A DNA stretch of 64,000 bases. Origin: Saturnia japonica. Its lineage: Eukaryota > Arthropoda > Insecta > Lepidoptera > Saturniidae. This document shows, one piece after another, positions 60,801 through 64,000 of this stretch; the stretch's first letter is position 1, and every line of letters starts with the position of its first letter. The notes beneath the pieces are model-generated. The model was not told the origin of the DNA, did no database searches, and was given only the letters and a program-made list of their open reading frames with translations. A program made the translations under genes and the position numbers. The stretch spans positions 5,208,001 to 5,272,000 of the forward strand of contig CM065310.1 in assembly GCA_033032175.1 (NCBI GenBank), given 5' to 3'.

Positions 60801-61287
60801 CCCCAAACTGGGGTAAAAATTACCGCTAGAGGAATTTCCTTTTAAGGGATTTAAAGGAAAAAGAGGAAGGATTTTTAAAAATTATTTTTCGTTTCGACAT
60901 AAAATGTTTTTGTACTTTGAATTAGACCATAATTATAAGACGTTTGACGTATATCTTATTTTTAAATAATGCATAGTTAAATGAAAAAACGTATTAATAG
61001 ATTCTTGTTGTGTGGAAGCTGAATTTCAATTAAACCCTGTTGCTTCATCTTAAAATATCTAGAGCTGAAATTTGCATGGATTGATAGATCTAGTGATCGC
61101 TCATCATTCAGCTCTAAATGTGTTAAGACGAAGCAACAGAAATATGCACTATTTAAAAATAAGATATACATCAAAAGTCTTATAATTATGGTCTAATTTA
61201 AAGTACATAAACAGTCTTTGTCGAAAATGAAAAATAATTTTTAAAAATCCTATTTCCTGTAGCGGCACTTTTCACCTCAGTGTGGGG
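60801..61287. mobile_element. Long foldback (inverted-arm) element
   Basis: The two halves are inverted copies. 60,801-60,830 (CCCCAAACTGGGGTAAAAAT) pairs with 61,261-61,287. 'GGATTTTTAAAAATTATTTT' at 60,869 pairs with 61,228-61,250, 'AATTAGACCATAATTATAAG' at 60,920 with about 61,178-61,198, and 'TGTTGCTTCATCTTAA' at 61,038 with 61,122-61,138. Arms extend inward to about 61,068 and 61,108, leaving a loop of roughly 40 bp. No protein is encoded; short frames inside are fortuitous. Transcribed, it would make a long hairpin RNA. Confidence 0.8.
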
Positions 61288-62514
61288 TGTGGGCGCAAAC
61301 ACGCTCTTTTTGGAGAGACGGTTGAGTGATATGCGTGTTTTGATTCGATTTCGTCATCGGAGTCGGTGAAAATATTTCGCGGCCGGCGCTGCAAGCGGGT
61401 GGCGTTTAACTAAACGTCTTAAATATAACTACTAATTCCAGTTTTTAATCAAATATAGTAAGTAAAGTGTATAACTAAATAAATGAAGCTATTGAGAATA
61501 TCATTGTTGTGAGATTAGCAAGCTGTATAAAAAATTGTATTCGCTATATTTATCAATATAAAAATCATGAGTCTAGTACCTATATCCTACATAAATATAC
61601 TGTTTTAATTAAATTTTATAGAAACATTTAATAAACCAATTACATTTATAGTAAATAAAAGGTGTACCAAAGTTTTTAGATTCACTTGTCATTGAATTGC
61701 CATTTAAGACAAGATATAAATTAACTATGTTTGCTAACTTTTTCAGTAAATGGATTGAAAATTGAACAAGTGCTTCCTTGAGACCGAGACTGATCGATGA
61801 TAACCTTTCACAAATCTTCACTAGTTAAACATGAATAACTAATACATTTACAATGGAATTATTAAGATTGTAATATTTAATAAGCCCCTCAGCGCCCGTT
61901 TCCGAATAAAGTAGCTTCGTTATTGGCAGCGCGCTTCGCAAATCCCCCTTTTCCTTTATAAATTACGATGACAAGCGGCATCGTTCCCTTTTACTGCATT
62001 ATTTAACTGTTGGATTTCCTTACAATTAATATATTAAATCGATCAGCGATAGGTGCAGTGTAAAATTATGTATACAAATATAATTACTTGTTCTCACTGA
62101 CTTAAGCTACTCTAGCTAGAAGAGAGAAAATTTGCATGCTGGTTCATTGCACCCTGTTGGTGAAACTAAGGAAGCATTTTTGGAAATGTAACCAACCTCT
62201 AAGGCGTTGAAAAAGGGGATGAAAATATGTATGAAAATCCGTCATTTTGGAAGATAGATTTATGAAAATTGGCATTTAAAAATTCAGTTACAGAGTAAAA
62301 AAGACGAGTTTCGTTGTTTTTAAAAGGTAGGATGAAAGTTACAAAAGATACATACAAGTAACGATATCTATTAGCCGAAGGCAGTAACACCGAATGCTTT
62401 CATAATCTAAACATAAATAAACAATTCTTCAAAATATTTGTCTACCCGTACCTATCCGGATTGCTAATAAAAATATATACAACTAAAATTTCTCTACGGT
62501 TAAACAAAAGGTAA
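61288..62514. other. Unassigned stretch with one repeat fragment
   Basis: 61,288-61,415 is GC-rich ('GCGGCCGGCGCTGCAAGCGG') but without an open frame. 62,100-62,400 contains a block resembling 48,000-48,600. No gene. Confidence 0.45.
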
Positions 62515-62790
62515 CAAGATAAATTATTAAAAAGGAAACCAAAAAACCCGATTGCAAGAAAAACAATTGAGTAAAAACATTTTTTTTCCTATTTTTGCTT
62601 TTTATTTTATTCCCATACGTCGCGTCGTACTTAAATATTATATAGCCTATGTCACTCCCGTAATTAAGACGAATCTAATGACAACTCGTGTGCTAAAATC
62701 CATCAAGCCATTTAGGCTACAGAGCGTGCCAAAGAAATAGACATACATATATACACTCGAAAAACATATCCCTCCTTTTTTACAGTCGGG
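62515..62790 (+). repeat. Interspersed repeat K
   Basis: 'AATTATTAAAAAGGAAACC' and 'AAAAAACCCGATTGCAAG' match 27,815-27,880. The rest ('CCATACGTCGCGTCG', 'AAAATCCATCAAGCCATTTAGG') is a typical dispersed lepidopteran repeat body. Confidence 0.6.
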
Positions 62791-62984
62791 TAATAACAAA
62801 GTGACCCATGAGAACGTTAACTCTAGAATAAAATATTCTAACAAAATGTAACGGAGGTGTGTGAGGGGCTAAAATAGCATCAGATACCCAAGCGAACCTC
62901 ACGTGAGGGTGCAACCTGCTGAGTAACGAACGAGGAAATAACAGCGGGGTGGTAAGGCTGCACATTCCGACTGGGTCGTGACCA

Positions 62985-63205
62985 CCATGCGTATAGTAAA
63001 TAGTCCATCAAGGTAGTGCGCTTTATACGCTTCGCATTTCGCCATCAGCCGGTGCATATCTATTCAGTTTCTGTTTACGAGGGTGGACATGACAACGGCG
63101 ACTGGTGATGGATTGTAGATCTCTCGGTGGTAGCCACTGTTTTTGAATTGTACTGTGCTTACCATTAGGCACAGTTCAAATACTTTGCCAAGCTACTATT
63201 ATATA
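62985..63205 (+). repeat. SINE/LINE tail repeat E
   Basis: 'CAGCCGGTGCATATCTATTC' and 'GTTTCTGTTTACGAGGG' (shared with 38,230-38,372), followed by 'TAGATCTCTCGGTGGTAGCC' and 'GTACTGTGCTTACCATTAGG' (shared with 21,440-21,500), ending in a poly(A) run at 63,193-63,205. The poly(A) end supports a retroposed copy. Confidence 0.65.
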
Positions 63206-63326
63206 GAAAAAAAAAAAAATTTTACTTATTTAAAATGTTAGTCTATGGAATGAAGGAGTATGCACTTATTAGTTAATGTACGATTACCGTACATTACGTA
63301 CAATGTACATTATGTACGATTATTAA

Positions 63327-63420
63327 TAATAATATCAGCCTGTAATTGTCCTACTGCTGGGTAAAAGCCTCTGAATACGGGCTTCATCACCATAGCGACA
63401 GCCCACGACGTATCGGCGAT
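63327..63420 (+). repeat. Lepidopteran repeat fragment
   Basis: 'ATAATATCAGCCTGTAATTG' followed by 'TCCTACTGCTGGGTAAAAGCC' is a block I recall from many moth and butterfly genomes. Fragment only. Confidence 0.55.
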
Positions 63421-63816
63421 TTTAAGCACCAAGAAATCAACATTTCTATATTTTTCCCACAAACAGTGGTATAGACAGTTCAATTCGTTTGTGCGCGCAG
63501 TCCTTCCTACACGTGCATAAAGCGTGTATAGACACAGTGCCTACGTGTGCGTGTCAAGGGGTATAGTCAAGTAGGTAGGTACAGAAGATAATTCTATTAG
63601 TTATTTTACTTATATCATGTCGATTTTTTTTACATCTTATTTGTTCAAAATTAAAATAAATCAACAGTAATTCAGTATCACTACCACTAGAAGTACCAAA
63701 TAATGAACTGTCCAATAATTTAATACTATTTCCGTCACGTTCTGTTTAATGTTATGTAAAACAATATAATATATTTTTCAATTACCCAAATATTTTCTAT
63801 AGGGTTCAGGATGATA
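63421..63816. other. Unassigned stretch
   Basis: No gene. Ends in the TA (63,815-63,816) that flanks the mariner terminus. Confidence 0.45.
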
Positions 63817-64000
63817 TTAGGTCCTTACATATGAAATTGGCATTTTGTACGGGAGGAATATAAAGACAATTTTTTTTTGTAAAATATATTTAATTAATCA
63901 AAGTATGCACTATTGTTATCTATGCTCTTTTGCCATCTCATAGGTAGTTCATTGATCCCTTTACTAAAAAAACCACGAGGGCGAGAATAAATAAACTCTT
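63817..64000 (-). mobile_element. Mariner-type transposon, 3' end (cut by the window)
   Basis: The terminus TTAGGTCCTTACATATGAAA begins right after a TA. On the minus strand a coding end (64,000-63,894) reads SRPRGFFSKGINELPMRWQK then SIDNNSAYFD and a stop, the usual C-terminus of mariner transposases (FFSKGI-ELP-RW-K-I---G-YF). The frame is open up to the window edge, so this copy may be intact beyond it. Different family from the other three mariners here. Confidence 0.85.

Noticed and set aside
63260..63325. Nested short palindromes of GTACATT/AATGTAC
   Set aside because: Short, AT-rich and imperfect; could be a decayed microsatellite; no functional argument.
1..64000. CRISPR arrays, operons, ribosome binding sites
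   Set aside because: The sequence is clearly eukaryotic (split genes, SINEs, LINEs, mariners); no array of regularly spaced repeats was seen.

Overview
The window looks like AT-rich nuclear DNA from a moth or butterfly (Lepidoptera). The evidence is the type of interspersed repeats: three tRNA-headed SINE families, fragments ending in 'GC-AGCTAGT' tails, 'CTTCAAAAAAGGAGG' repeats, RTE-like LINE tails and several mariner groups. I recognise these from memory of lepidopteran genomes; no search was run. No complete host gene is visible. Almost every protein-like segment belongs to a transposable element (TE), so the window is probably intergenic or a very large intron. The best hint of a host gene is a possible terminal exon at 35,521-35,75x (minus) with a poly(A) signal behind it.

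Region 1-6,760 holds the most unusual structure. A 1.72-kb DNA transposon with 30-bp terminal inverted repeats and an exact 8-bp target duplication (TTCTATAC) carries a three-exon minus-strand gene for a THAP zinc-finger plus coiled-coil protein. It lies next to a relic of a mariner-type (DD41D) transposase. A 2.65-kb tandem duplication (271-2920 and 2921-5589) has its breakpoints inside both elements, so the THAP transposon now has a second left half. The left end of the second copy is aberrant.

Region 6,760-14,300 is mostly unassigned AT-rich DNA with a SINE, an RTE-type LINE tail and a two-copy dispersed repeat. Region 14,307-21,285 is a second tandem duplication (about 2.86 kb). Its first unit was later hit by a complete, apparently intact DD41D (rosa-like) mariner, 16,851-18,153, with a 359-residue transposase, perfect 32-bp inverted repeats and a TA duplication. 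The second unit preserves the empty site.

Region 21,285-50,100 is sparse: SINE copies, a decayed mariner (27,887-29,126), an internally deleted mariner (48,926-49,694), LINE tails, and long stretches with nothing I can identify. Region 50,100-53,270 is a decayed minus-strand non-LTR retrotransposon with endonuclease and reverse-transcriptase domains; its catalytic YADD reads YADV. Region 53,270-64,000 holds another SINE, a possible MITE, an RTE-like LINE tail (minus), a long foldback element (60,801-61,287), and at the right edge the C-terminal end of yet another mariner transposase, cut by the window.

The elements do not form a pathway. What links them is nested insertion and local duplication, which gives a relative chronology: old relics, then tandem duplication, then a fresh DD41D insertion. 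Both tandem duplications should first be tested as possible haplotype or assembly artefacts.
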